A stretch of DNA of 64,000 nt from Xestospongia bergquistia (lineage: Eukaryota > Porifera > Demospongiae > Haplosclerida > Petrosiidae), in the NCBI GenBank assembly GCA_963965975.1, contig OZ014414.1:1240001-1304000 (forward strand), read 5' to 3'. Below are positions 46,451 through 59,400 of the stretch, one piece after another; position 1 is the first letter of the stretch, and each line of letters starts with the position of its first letter. The translations under genes and the position numbers were made by a program. Below the pieces are notes generated by a model, which did no database searches, was not told the DNA's origin, and was given only the letters and a program-made list of their open reading frames with translations.

Positions 46451-46791
46451 ACCAACTCTCCTAGTAATGTTCAGGTCTTGTTGTAATATGTTTTAAGATA
46501 ATTGAATACTCTGTAATAGCAACATTCTAATTTGTGGCATTCTTATGGCGTCAATGTAATGATGACAGTAGTATTCATTTAACTATCTTCTAAATAATCT
46601 CACTACACTAGTTTATCTGAGATTAAATTCACCTGGAAAATTATCTTGACCCAAATTTAAAATTATAAATAAATTATTTTTAAAAAGTACATTACTTATT
46701 TTTGACATTAATGAGAAGTAGATTCAATATTTTACTTCTGTATTGAAGTCTGATAATACACACTTGTTATAAACTATCTTCACACCCACAG

Positions 46792-49700
46792 ATGGCAACA
46801 AGTACTCATCTACAGTATTTATGAGATGTGATCGTAGCACATCTCAAGAGCGTGGAAAATTTGAATTTGAACAGGTATGTAGACCGTTCTCATACTGCTA
46901 TTACTTTCATGTAGAGACCTTCTATAATTTTATACCTACTTCAATACTGCATTGCCTTATACTAATGTATGTATCTTATAATTCAGTTGTGCTAATATTA
47001 GGTATATATACTTCCCAACTTACTAATAAGGAGTACTATTACCTTACTATATATTAGTATTACCATTGTCATACTATATTTTGTTGGTGTGGTAAGGTGT
47101 CAAAAGAGATAAATTAATGCAAATGTTAGCATGTACCATACTTTCTTGTTAGATTTAGTGAAGCCATATTGACTTTAACAATAATATGCATTTGTATTAG
47201 TAGTCCAGATTATATGACATATTAAAGCACATGTAACTATGTAAGGTTTTAGACACATTTTCTCTAACCTAATTATGTATTAACACATTCACAACTTAAT
47301 TATGTAATGCCAATATGTGATGGAAACATGGAGGATATTATAAGATGATGCTCTACAGAGTAATATTTATTTATATGACATATTAAAGCACATGTGGCTC
47401 TGTACATTTCATATAAACACTACTCACATTGTTAAGAAAGTGCTGATTTATTTACTGTATACATTTTCATTCATTTCTATGATGTTTAGGATCTTTCTAC
47501 TGTGGAGTGTCAAAAGTTCTTTAGTTGGTGGACACCATTAGCCTGTCCTACATCAGAGGTCACATGCTCTATTGAAAATCCATCAAATTCTTTCTTTTAC
47601 AATTTCTACCCACTCCATCCTACTAATGGCTATTGGACTGTTTCCCAGGGGTAAGAAAAATGAACAACAACAATTTAGTGTGTGGCCAAAATAATACTGA
47701 GTACTAATTTATATTATGTTAATATGGACAAATTGTTTATGAAAATTGATCTTTAAAACCTACATTTAAGTGATAAAATGTTAACACATTAAATATTGTT
47801 ATTTCAGAGCAATACATGATACTTATAATTACGTCTTCCTTTTCTTCTGTTCAGTGATAAAACATATTATATTAACATATGTGGAGCTATCCACGAAGGA
47901 AATAAAACAAGTAAGAACAAACGATTGATATTTTATTAGTGACGTTTTTGAAAATGTATTTAATTCATACATCACCTTTTATGGTATTAACCAGAGATGA
48001 AAAAATCACTCTTTTGTATAATTTTACTTGTAATTTTAATTATTTTGTTTATATTTTAAATAGCACACACTTTGTGCTGAATGTATTGTTTTAAAAACAA
48101 AATTGGAAAGTGTTAACTTCATTCTTTTGTCTGTTATATTTTATCTTTTTTACTAATAGCCTGTGCTGGTAATGCTGCTGTTTGCATGAGGAATGGTGAC
48201 GGTTCTTATACAGATTTAGGATACTCATATACACAATCAATTGTCATTAATTGTAAGGCAACAATGAATAGTTTACTCATAATTGCAGGCTTAACATTTT
48301 AATACGATCACTACTATAGTATTACATTACCTACAACATTAATGTATTAAATGAGACACAGGGTATCCTAGCTATGCTCTTTGGGACATGTTGATTCATA
48401 TTTACTTACATAGCCATTATTTTTATTTTTGTGCCTTTTAGCTAATCATAATCCAGAAATCCATTTCCATGGACCCAGGGTCGATTCAACGTCTCCACCC
48501 ACCAAAGTGGTAATAGAAATGATATGTGGAATCAAAGGACTACAATACTCCAGGTACTATCATGAGTAGATAGGGGGAAGAGTTTGTTCAATATAATAAG
48601 GTATTGTGGCAAGACATGTGGAAAGTAATGTGATAGGCACACAATTAAGTCTGTAAATTACATGTAGTCCGTAATTCACTGTGAGAAAAGAACCAGTTAG
48701 CTTTTCCTGACTCGTTTTAGTAAAACAAGGTTTTATTTATAGTTGTTATAATTTTGAATCAAATGTATTCATGTCTGTATGTAAAAGAAATGCAATGTTG
48801 TGATTTCAAGGTATGTTTATAAACAGATTACAAGCTAGTTCATGGAAATGTAACAGATCAATATTGCATTACTTTTCACAATATTTCCACAGTACTATAT
48901 ATCATTTTGACACCTTTCAACCACACTTATCCATCCTTGGTACAATAAGATCACTCACATTTAAATAAATGGCACTGATCAAAGTCATCATACAATGACC
49001 ATATTTTAAAATGCATAAAATACTAATTAGTAATTTAATCCAGTGTTTATTAGGTTTGTCAGTTCACCATATTACATATTGCCATATATAAGTGGATTTG
49101 AAGATACTAATTGCATTGTATATCTATTTAATGCCCCTAGCTCTACAAATCACAATTATCAATTCCAGTGGTATAATACATTCGTATGTCCTGATACTTC
49201 AAAGTAAGTGTTCTAAGTTTGTTATTATTATATAAATACATACCAAACATATTTATATAATTCCATTCACTTTATTATTGTTAGATTGCTCCTAGAAGCA
49301 TTTAATTAATAATTAAAATAAATGCTCATAATATTAGTATCTTTATTTACATGGAAATTACTAATGTTGTCTCTTGTAAATGTTGTCCTCCTTTTTAATG
49401 ACATGAGATTGATGATCAAAGGTTATTTTTACAATGTACATATAGTAGCAATGTGTGTGTGGATATTGATTTTCTCTCTGGTATGCAGAGTGTGTCATAT
49501 AATAACTGTCAGTCCACATACAAAACAATGCATATCCTTGCCAATAATTCCTTCATAGGATGTAACTGATCAAAACTTCCAATTTCTGTAATTGAAGAAC
49601 ATCTTTTCTAGTATTTTCTTAGCTTTTATCAACTCTCTGGTCTTATAACTTAGCACTAATCCAGCCCCTTACAGAAACAATAGTACCATCAAAGTAATCT

Positions 49701-50193
49701 CAGGACAATTTTCAAACTATAATGTTTTCTTTTGTTTTGTCTTTTTTTATATTGTAATTTTAATGTATTCATATTAAATTGTATTGTTCTTCTTTATAGT
49801 CTACATTCTCAATCAGACTGTAGCAAGTTCATTGAAACTGGTAATGCTTACACTTTCTATCCTACTAAAATCAACAGGTAAAGCAACCTCTAATCCATAA
49901 TGTATATTATATTATGATAAATTATCATCATCATGATTGTTTTGTCCTTTTCCATTTTTTTCAAGCCACATGACTGTTAGTTCTGGGACTGGTGATGGTA
50001 TGTTTCATATCAACCTTTGTGGTCATGCTCAGCAGTGTTCTTCTAATGTTCGCATTTGCCTTAATGAAAATGGTAGGCAGTCATTAGACTTTGGTTCTAC
50101 GGCATTTCTAATAGTTATTGATTGTAAGTATAATGTACTATAATAAGTGTTGTTATGTTGTAAGTCTCCCCCTCTCTCTCCCTCCTTCCCTCC

Positions 50194-50264
<71 letters not shown>

Positions 50265-52417
50265 CTCTCTCTAGCTTTTTGGATGCAAGTCAGCATGGCA
50301 GGTAAGGACGGAAATTCAACTATCACTATAGAATGTGTTCAAGACAATGAGAACAACCAAGAAGTTTCTAATTACCTGCTAGAAAAAGTAAGTAGCAATG
50401 ATTGATCATTGCTACTTACTACATTGTGTTAATGCTCTGTTTTAGATGATGCTAGTGAATGACTTTACCAGTCAAAGTGGTAGAAGAGTATACTTTAAAA
50501 TGTACACTAAACAAGGATGTTCATTGTAAGTGTGTGGAAGTCGTTATTATTAATTACCCATGTGATTATCACATGTTTTAAAGTCTACATAGTTTCACTT
50601 TCATATTGCTTTATTATATTATTGTACATGTAGTATAATTTACTAATGTCACTAATTAACTATATTTACTCGTACAAATTTGTTTATTTTAATTTAGTAA
50701 TTCTAATAATGTTCCTGGTGGGACAACTCCTCCTCCTCCTCCATCATCCCATAGTACAACAATCCCTATACAAAAAAGTGGTGGTAACAGAGCACTGGCA
50801 GCTGTTGTGGTTACAATATGTGTGGTACTAATTATAGTCATCATCATAGTTGTCATTGTGTTATGGAAGAAAGAGAGAAGGTACTATAACATTATTCTCT
50901 GTGCATAATGTTCAAGACTGTTCACTTACTTAGTAGAACAATACCTGCATAAGTTGACATCATTAATTTAACAATACAGTAGGTACTTATTATGGATGCT
51001 TATGAATCTGATTAATTTTGCTAAAAACCCTTGTTACTTCATGTAGATGGAAACTACAAATATTGGAATCCTTACAAGTGAGCCAAAGTGCCTTCACAGC
51101 AAAAACTGGATGATGGGGATTCACTAGAATGCTTGTTGTACTGTCTTGTTGTCTAGGAGACATTTTGGCTATACTTTTTTGTAGCTTTTCAGATATTGTC
51201 TAGTCTTTTATCTGCTACTTCCCTGCTTTACTGTTTTGTTAATCACAAACGTGGGCATAACTCTTATGTGGTAGATTGTCAGTGGGCATGGCTTCAAAAG
51301 CATCTAATTGGCTTTCTTCTAATTGAACTGGGAAATTGCAATAAATACAAAGGTCACTGTTGTTCCTTCCAAATTCTTACTTTTTGAAGTTGCATTCTTC
51401 TTATATCACAAAAATATAAAAGCAATAATTTTATAAATAATTAATACTTTTAAAATCTGAAAAGCTCAGCTAAAACAGCACCTCAAAAAAGCAAAAATTT
51501 ACCCAATGGCAAAATGTTTTTTAAAAGAAAAATCAGTCTAACTGTTTTTATCTGTTTAATTTCTGCCATTTTGTCTTGTATATGGTGTGTGTCCTGTGAA
51601 TCAAATGTACTCAAGAATTATTGATAGCTAATTTTATTTTGACCTTTTTTCTTGTAATTAGGGATTATCTTTCAAAGAGTCTATTTTCTTTAATGGGTTC
51701 TAAATCTAACGAAACTGTTCGTTATGTCAGAACTAAGGTACATAAATTTATATTTGTGACCCAATTTGCAAAAACCAAACCTTCCCCACAAGAAGTGCAG
51801 TTTTCCCTAATTGGGTCAGCTTACTTAATTATAATAATGTTCTTGCATGTATAGTATTTTGACATGTAACTCTACCAGTTCACATTGTACCATTTAGTCA
51901 TATAATACTACTTATGGCTATAAGTAAGCGTGCACTAAATATGGCTGTCATGAACTATTTAACAGTAGATTGTAACATTTAGCACATTCTAACAAAAGGT
52001 TATTGTAATATAACAAAAGAAATAAACTGAAATAAACAATGTTTGCTTGATAGTATAATAATTTTGATATAACTATTATTTGGCTTACCCTATGTAGACA
52101 TTTTGTCTACATGAAAAGTCCAAATGAGCGACAGGCCAGTAGTGTCATTTTCAGTCTTAACATATTCATACTTTACTATCTATGGCTACATTTTACTTAA
52201 ATCATAATTTTTGTAGACAACAGAAATAGATGCTAATCTTCTTGATGAAACCAGCTCCAATGAAAGTGATGAGGATCCATTTCAAGAAACACATTTAGGT
52301 GCTGAGAACCTTTTAAAACAAACTAAAACGTCTAAACAAACTGAAAAATCTCCTTTGATTGACTTAATATCTGAAGAAAATGAGCACATATCTGATGAAG
52401 AACTATTAAATTTGTAA
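46792..52417 (+). CDS. IGF2R: CI-MPR (IGF2R)-like receptor, exons 10-22: last repeats, membrane helix and sorting tail
   Basis: Exons 46792-46874, 47490-47650, 47855-47910, 48160-48252, 48442-48553, 49054-49203, 49800-49877, 49966-50123, 50275-50387, 50446-50525, 50698-50880, 51662-51737 and 52217-52417; every junction keeps frame. Repeat hallmarks: CQKFFSWWTPLACP, YYINICGAI, CAGNAAVCM, then a diverged repeat (CIVYLFNAP..., FHINLCGHAQQC). A Pro/Ser/Thr stalk leads to one hydrophobic helix (ALAAVVVTICVV onward, ending before WKKERR), so a type I membrane protein. The ~96-residue cytosolic tail holds a YVRT motif, acidic patches and ends ISDEELLNL. DEELL fits the acidic-cluster DxxLL signal that GGA adaptors bind in human CI-MPR, and the position at the very C-terminus also matches. 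Predicted role: Golgi-endosome transport of lysosomal enzymes. Stop TAA ends at 52417. Confidence 0.85.
50166..50273 (+). repeat. (CT)n-(CA)n-(CT)n microsatellite at the 3' splice site of receptor intron 17
   Basis: C/T tract with a short CA insert running directly into the acceptor TCTAG ending at 50274. The intron is 151 bp, so the tract is most of it. Confidence 0.9.
50387..50420 (+). repeat. Perfect hairpin over the 5' splice site of receptor intron 18
   Basis: Arms 50387-50402 and 50405-50420 are exact reverse complements (16 bp, loop TG). The donor GTAAGT (50388-50393) is inside the left arm. The intron is 50388-50445, only 58 bp. Read through, the frame gives GTA AGT AGC AAT GAT then TGA at 50403-50405. 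Confidence 0.9.
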
Positions 52418-53366
52418 CTTTAGTTGAAATTTGTTCTAAAAACATTTATAAATTAAGTTGTATTGCTATTATTATTAATATTGATCCCTCAATTACGAGT
52501 TTTACTTTGAAAGTAAGTATATTTCATTGTATTCTTACTTTCTTCTATATAGTTTAAGTTTTTTGTGAATTGTCTTTATAAAAAGTTAGTTTATAAGGAT
52601 TGTTACATACTTGTAATAATATGTGGTGTATATTGAAAGTACAGTGGTTTCTTTATCAAAACAAAGGTGGGTATTTAATTAGGAAACCTGTGTATGTGAT
52701 GTATTTATAATATATGATAGATATATGAGATACATACATTCTATAACTGCATAGGCAGATATATTATGAGTACAGTATAATATATATGTATTTTACCTTA
52801 ACAACATAAACCACACTATAAGAGTTAATAATAGAGTATTCATATGTAACCACTGGGTTACATATGAGTATAGTCTATTATTATGAATACAGTATAATAT
52901 GTATTCAATAATTGAGTATTTCATATCTAACCACTTGGTTAAATACAGTAGCAATAGGATAAATCACATTAATGTTTGCTTAAATGTCTAAGAAATATAA
53001 ATCCCAATATTAAGCATTATAAAGTTCCTGACAGTATAAGCAAATTTTTCTTCAAACATGTATTTTATGGATACTTTTATGCCTTATTTAAACTTTAAAA
53101 TTCACTAAAACCAGTTGTGTTCATTAAGATCTTATTAAGTTCTAATGAATGGAAAATCTGTCAACCTAGCACACAATATAATCTTTTAGAAGCAGAGCAT
53201 AACAAACTTGTCAACTTATAATGAAGGTCTGATCTGTTCTGTTCACTTATTTATCTACATACTGGTTTAATGTGGGTGATAACAGGTTAAAATTAACATT
53301 TTCATTGCTTGATAACATTTGATGTACTACATAAACAAAAAAGAAAGCCTAAAATTGTCAATACGT
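52418..53366. other. Tail-to-tail intergenic region
   Basis: 3' flanks of the receptor (+) and the SLC35F6-like gene (-). Contains a near-perfect inverted repeat at 52837-52851/52856-52870 (15-bp arms, one mismatch, around GTAACCACTGGGTTAC) and a weaker relative near 52905-52945. No gene. Confidence 0.65.
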
Positions 53367-54597
53367 TCAGGGTCTTAAAATAACATATTGTTGACCATCA
53401 TCTCCGATAGAACGAGTTACATCATCAGGTCGAACATCATTTTGTCCAAGCAATCTTTGACGATCGTCGCCATTGTCATTAATGACTCTATATACATACC
53501 ATCTCCATAATTGAAGCCACAATGAGTAAAAATCAGTAATGTAATAGACAAATGTTCCACCTACAAGCGCAGAATAACCTAATGTTTGAAAGCCTAGTAC
53601 TGTTTTCCAGTTATTTGAACGAAAAATAGGCAATGCAAATGAAAAAATCCAAACAAACAATGTTCTTGAACTATCAAGCACAATATGAGATGAAGCATTC
53701 CATCTTCTTGTAACTGTCAGTCCAGCAAAATTGTAAATGGCAATGCTTAGAACAGAACCTATGCATGCTGTCATCAAAAAACGACTTTCAAGCATCATTG
53801 CAAATGCATCAATAGCATCTTCTAAGCGGTGTGTGTAGTTTTCTTGTACATGTGTAGTGGAGATATCCCAGGGAATATAATACATTGGTATGAAGGCAGC
53901 AGACATTATCATAAAACCAAATAAACCTTCCCAGCCAGCTGCTTTAAGTGGATTAACATTGAACTTCTTTAAAAATTTTTCTTCAAAAGTTACTTGTATA
54001 GCTGTCAACAGTTGACTTACAAGAACTAATGCATCACCAAGGATGGCTTTCCAATTTGAATTAATGTGACTGTTATAATCACCAAATCCTGTTACTATAA
54101 GTCCAGTCGTGATTATCACCATTCCAATCCAATGATGAGCACGTAACCTAGTCCTCAAAACAAACACAGACAACAATCCAGTAAACAGAATTAAACTGCT
54201 ACGAATCATTTGAAAGCTACCAGCTGAAATCATATGTAAACTGATATAAAGATGTTGACAAGAGATCTAAAACAGCTGGTATAATCCATATTAATGTAGT
54301 TGACTTTTCATTTTCTTGCTCACACATTGGAAGAAGGTTATAATGACGATGATATTTATTAAAACAGTATATAACTTCATAAGCAAACAGGCACAACATT
54401 TCTCCCATAAACATTAAATTGGTTTGGAAGAATGGATGGTGAAAATTGTGACTCACAGTTGGGTTAGTACCATCAGCACACTGTAGATCTGCCCATTTAG
54501 CAAAAAGAGTGTTGGCTGTTCCAGTAGTTAGAAATATGACTACTATGACAAAATTGAAAGCTTTCTGGTTGAAATATTGGACATTACACAGAGCCAT
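53367..54597 (-). CDS. SLC35F6: SLC35F6-like multi-pass transporter, interrupted by a frameshift
   Basis: Two overlapping minus-strand frames, 54597-54217 and ~54232-53367, together cover the whole family: TANTLFAKWAD, HPFFQTNLMFMGE, SFQMIRSSLILFTGLLSVF, LKAAGWEGLFGF, PMYYIPW, LEDAIDAF, YNFAGLTVTRRWNASSH and VLDSSRTLFVW all match known SLC35F6-type motifs (drug/metabolite transporter superfamily, about ten membrane helices; human protein reported in lysosomal and mitochondrial membranes). The frames meet near 54230, between TSLYQFT and MISAGSF. Relative to the family spacing, 2 or 5 bases are missing there. No splice pair can bridge it, because the interval is far too short. Either an assembly error or a real lesion making this a recent pseudogene. 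Start chosen at MALCNVQ (54597); an ATG at 54609 is also in frame. Confidence 0.75.
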
Positions 54598-54609
54598 AGT
54601 GAGATACAA

Positions 54610-55175
54610 TTAAGTAAATCAAAAATGATACAAAATACGAATTCCAGATATCATACACAGTAGCAAGTAATTAACACATCCATACTTGCATTGCTTGACC
54701 ATCCTACAAGGTACACACCTCCAAACTATAGTTGCATAAACAAGTAGTTATTACTAATGGTAGTTGATGTGTTGCTTTGTTTTGTATAGAAGTTCATTAT
54801 CTTTTTTGTTGACAGAAAATTTATCAGTAATGTGTGTTGATCTGTTCATTTGTTTAGTTGAACACTTTTCCTGTTCGGCGTATATTTCATCTAATGTACA
54901 TGCTGTTTAACCATTATTTTAACAAGCTCTAGGTCTTGTCTGTTCTTTGAATAAATAATAAAAGATATAATCAATGTACTTCTACCTTCTATTTGAACAA
55001 TTTCTGTTACTATTTTGATGTAAAGTTTAACTTCCAGCTACCTGTATTGTTCCTCTAATGTAACATGATTGAATTCTCATTTTTTTCTAGCTTGCAAAGC
55101 CATGTCACGTATTATCAATTCAACATGTACTTTCCAAAAAATTGTTTTTGGGACAAATTCTAATTATACGTATAA
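54610..55175. other. Intergenic spacer
   Basis: Nothing that I can support as a gene or repeat. Confidence 0.55.
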
Positions 55176-55179
55176 CTTT

Positions 55180-55850
55180 TAAAAAATAATGTGTACACAT
55201 TGTACATCTGAGATGAGGATATTAAATTCTTGAAGCACATGGATACAACCGATTTCCATCATCTCTAGCATCAGACTCTTTGTTGAATCATCATTTATTG
55301 CTTGTGTACCACCAACAGACTCTACCAAAAGATGCCTTTGTTCACTGTCCACCTCATGTACATTATTGCCATTGGCAGTACATTTTCTTATCATCCAACA
55401 AATAGAAGGCATGAAGATAATGTCATAATATAGAAAAGTACCAACAACAAGTATAAGATAGCCTACTGGCTGAATTGGTTGAAGCTTTTGCCAGTTTGGT
55501 AGATTAACTAAAATTGCCCAAATGAATATAGTTCAAATGTTGTCGAGAACAATTTGAGAGGCAGCATTCCATTTTGAGTCACAGTCAGACCAGCAAAGTT
55601 ATACAAAGCAATGCTTAACATAGCACCAATACAAGCAATTAACAATTGGTTGTTACTCAACATCTAAGTAATAGCATCTACTACATCTTCAAGATGTGTA
55701 TGAAGAGTGTCTTGTTTAATAGTATATGGGATGTAATAATGTATATAATAAAATAGTAAAATAGCTGAAGACCAAACAAACATTCCCATCCAACAGCTTT
55801 CAGAGGATCAACACTAAACTTTCTTAAGAATTTGTATATAGGACTAATTT
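55180..55850 (-). pseudogene. Decayed SLC35F6-like copy
   Basis: The minus strand reads KFLRKFSVDPLKAVGWECLFG near 55845, then after frameshifts LEDVVDAIT-stop-MLSNNQ, IACIGAMLSIALYNFAGLTVT, and finally PVGYLILVVGTFLYY before a diverged tail (55412-55179). Internal TAG and several frame changes make it non-functional. It lacks the N-terminal third. Confidence 0.85.
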
Positions 55851-55875
55851 TTTGCATTCATTTATGGATATACTA

Positions 55876-55978
<103 letters not shown>

Positions 55979-55999
55979 TATATATATATACTGTATAAA

Positions 56000-56400
56000 T
56001 GCAGGTGACAGCAGGTTAAAAATTAACATTCATTGCTTGTACATTTCATGCAAATAAACAAAAACGAATCTAAAACTGTCATTATATTATAATATTAATA
56101 TGTGCATTTTAATACTATTGCATACCTATTAGTATACATATTATATTATAATATAACATATTAGGTGTTAATGCAACATATTGTTTGCCCATCATCTTCA
56201 ACAGAGCGAGTTAAGTCATCAGGTTGTTGTGCATCATTACCTCCAGCAATTTCTAATAATTGTTCCATACTTTTACAAACTACACATCCAAATCCACAAT
56301 GGTTCAAAATCATATGTAATAGACAACTATTCCAACTACAAGTGCATTGTATTTTCCTTACAATAAACAATGTTCTTAACGTTGTCAAGAAAAATGTCAT
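56000..56400 (-). pseudogene. Second decayed SLC35F6-like fragment (3' end and 3' flank)
   Basis: Around 56165-56260 the minus strand ends DDLTRSVEDDGQ, matching the intact gene's DDVTRSIGDDGQ. Upstream, in shifting frames, remnants of ALVVGIVVYYI and TLRTLFIV appear. 56000-56090 repeats the 3' flank of the intact gene at 53271-53360. Only the C-terminal region is kept. Confidence 0.8.
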
Positions 56401-56484
56401 AAAATTATTAGAATTTGTTAACACACAAGTAGACAATTTCATTATATTACAATATTTAATATAAAATTAACTTAAACATTGACA

Positions 56485-59400
56485 TTACATGTTTTCATCT
56501 TCACTGCTTAAATATTCTGTTATTTCTTCTTCGTTACTTGAGTAGCAGAAGCTAGTGCAATCTTCGATATCGTTAAAACAGAGTTTAAGCTTTAAAGTGC
56601 CTTTCATTTTTCGCATTTTATTAACTGAGCCAAGATATTGTTTTAATTCAATCTTCATTTTGTCATCATCTTCTGGTATATTGAATTTTATTAATGAAAG
56701 GGATGATGTTTCTACAAAAGAGTCAAGCAAATGCTGAAAGATGCTTGACTCTGAGTCAGTGCATAGATTTAAAACTTCAGTCCCACTAAGGGTTAAATGT
56801 GTCAACTTGGAGCTTTGCAGTAAAATGTTTGCTAAAGCCAATGAACTTTCTACTTGCATGTCACTACCAGCTACAGAAAAATGTTGAATTGAACATGATT
56901 CGTTTCCTAAAATTTGAATGATTGCAGCTAAACCATCATCTGTCATATTGTTATATGATATATTTAATTTCTGAATTGGTGAATTAGTAAGAAGTTCATA
57001 GATTGGCTCTAAAAGGGAGTCAGTCATGCTAATATTACAATTGTTTATATCCAAGTACCGAAACACTTTACTCAAAGACAAGGCAGAAAATAGAATTCCT
57101 GCTCCATCACTACCGATTGGATTAGAACCTAAAAGCAGCTTTTTCAAATGACTATTTGATAGAGATGAAGCTAAATATGCAGCACCAACTTCAGTAATGT
57201 CATTATCAGACAAGTCCAAAAATTCTAACTTGCTTTCTTGGCCTAGAGTCTCAGCTAGTACCAAGACCCCATCATCACATAGTTGACAGTTTGAAACACG
57301 TAGATCAATAAGTGTTGGACATATCTTTAGCATTTCTGTTATATGATATGCACCAGTGGTACCAATGGGATTATAACTTAGGCAAAGATGTGTCAAGTGG
57401 CAATGTTTACTTATCATACTGCAAAGAAGCTCTACAGATGTAAGGTTATTAGAAGCTACACTAAATGCCCTCAAATTTATCAAACTAGGCAACATTTTAA
57501 TTATATGCTGCAAGCCTTCATCACAAAGGTTATTGCTAGATAGCTCAATCAATTCACAGTTTTTCAGTAACAATACTAACTTACTTAGTTCATGTGCACC
57601 TTCTGCCCTTAGTTTGTTTTGCTGAATAAATAATTTTCGTAAATTAACTGAAATTCTTTTTGACTTCATAATTTGGTAACGAAAAACTGTGAGGTGATTA
57701 GCTTCAATTCTACAATTAGTAAGCATTAATTTAAATGGTTCAATTGCATTCTTAAGAAAAAAGCCAATTGATATCATATCCAATTTTTTTAAGTGAAAGT
57801 TACGAAGACACAAGCCTCCTTTGCATAGGCTCATGATGAGAGTACAAAAGTTATTCTTTTTAAATTCATATGCACACTTTAGGAACAAAAGGAGGTCTCT
57901 ACTTTGAAATCTATACGGAGCTACCTTCACTGTATCAGAAAACATATCACCTAACAATGTACTAGGTCCCTGTAATGTTACTTGATTTTCATGTGCATTA
58001 ACATCATCGTGATTGTTTAATGTACTTACATCTTCAGCAGAAGATTCAAAATGGGAAGAAACTACATCATTAATGTCTTTTGAATTAGAAGCAGACATTG
58101 TAGCATCCATTATGTATGGCTCAATGGAAATTGAACCAGCTTGAGTAGTATTATCTGATACAGCTGCATCAGTGTCAAAACTAACTTCTATAGGCACGCA
58201 TTGGAAGGACAGCTCGTCTATGTCAGAATCGCTACTCTCAATTTGGTCAACATCTGACAGCAAAGAGTCACTTATTGAAAGTACATCACTAAAAGAAGAC
58301 AATGACTCAAAGTGTTCATTGACTTTGTCTAAAAAGCCTGATTGGCGCAAATTGACAAATGAACTTAATCCACAGTAAAATTGCCATAAAGAATAGAATG
58401 GAACTAAACTGATGTAAGTACGGATGTACTTATTTTGCTCTTCTGCTTTAAGTGATGTCAGAAAATATGCTCCAAGATACTGTTGAACTGATGAATGAAG
58501 AAAATGAAAAGACATTTTAATACCAGTGGAATGAAAAATTTGCTGTGCTTGTAAAATACCCAAGCGATCTATTTCAATTAAAGCTGCACTTGAATGTAAT
58601 ACACTTTGTACTTCATCTTTTGAGTATGTATGCTTTTCTGCCCATAATCCTCTAAAAGCAAGTTCAGATAACCTAGTGAACAGCTCAAGTATCTCTTTTG
58701 GAAGATCACAAAGACTACCTAATTCATCAATGTTGTCACCTCCTTCTAAACGTAGTTGTAAGTTACGAAGCAAACTATTTAAAATGAAAATCTGATAAAA
58801 TTCTGTAAGTGTTCTGGGAAGCTTTTTCTTTTGGCCAAAAACGTAAGTAACAATTGCACAGTGTATAGGAATATAACACATGCTTTGTATATCAGGTCGA
58901 GTTTCCAGCTGCTTTAAAAGAGTTTTAGCTTCTGTAGGATTCTGCAGAAATGCTTTATTTATATAATCAATTATATTGTCATCTGAAAACCCAGAAATTT
59001 CAAAACAGCGGTTAAACAAAGTACGCTTCAGTTTAAATGATTTGGTCATTTGAAGGGGACGAGTGGTTACAATATATGATGCTTTAGGAAGCTTTTTTCC
59101 TTTTATAAGGTCAAGAAGGAAAGTAACTTTATCTTTACTAACATCTTGTGGAATTTCATCCCAACCATCAAAAATAAAAAGAATGGCTTCCCCACTTTCT
59201 TCGCATAAAGCTTTAGCAGTTTTCATTTTAATGTCATAACTATCATGCATTATTAAATCAGAAACAGAAGTAACGTCAGACTCAATGAGGTCACTCAATG
59301 ACCAACGAATGATTCCTTTAAATTGATGCAAGGCAGAACCTGATGCCCATTTTTGGCAAAGGGTATAAGTAAATGCAGTTTTACCAATTCCAGGTGCCCC

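Larger units (their letters stand above)
3969..46791 (+). other. Giant intron (42.8 kb) of the CI-MPR gene hosting a nested antisense gene array
   Basis: The donor is G|GTTTGT at 3968/3969 and the acceptor is CCCACAG ending at 46791. Joining 3968 to 46792 completes a codon (G+AT, Asp) and restores the repeat motif GGDTCTDGNKYSSTVFMRCD without a gap, which is strong evidence that both exon blocks belong to one gene. The other introns of this gene in the window are 58 to 781 bp. Every ubiquitin-like gene in the window lies inside this intron on the opposite strand. Confidence 0.85.

Noticed and set aside
54210..54240. A tiny intron bridging the two SLC35F6-like frames
   Set aside because: The only GT..AG pair that fits is under 20 bp, too short for a spliceosomal intron.
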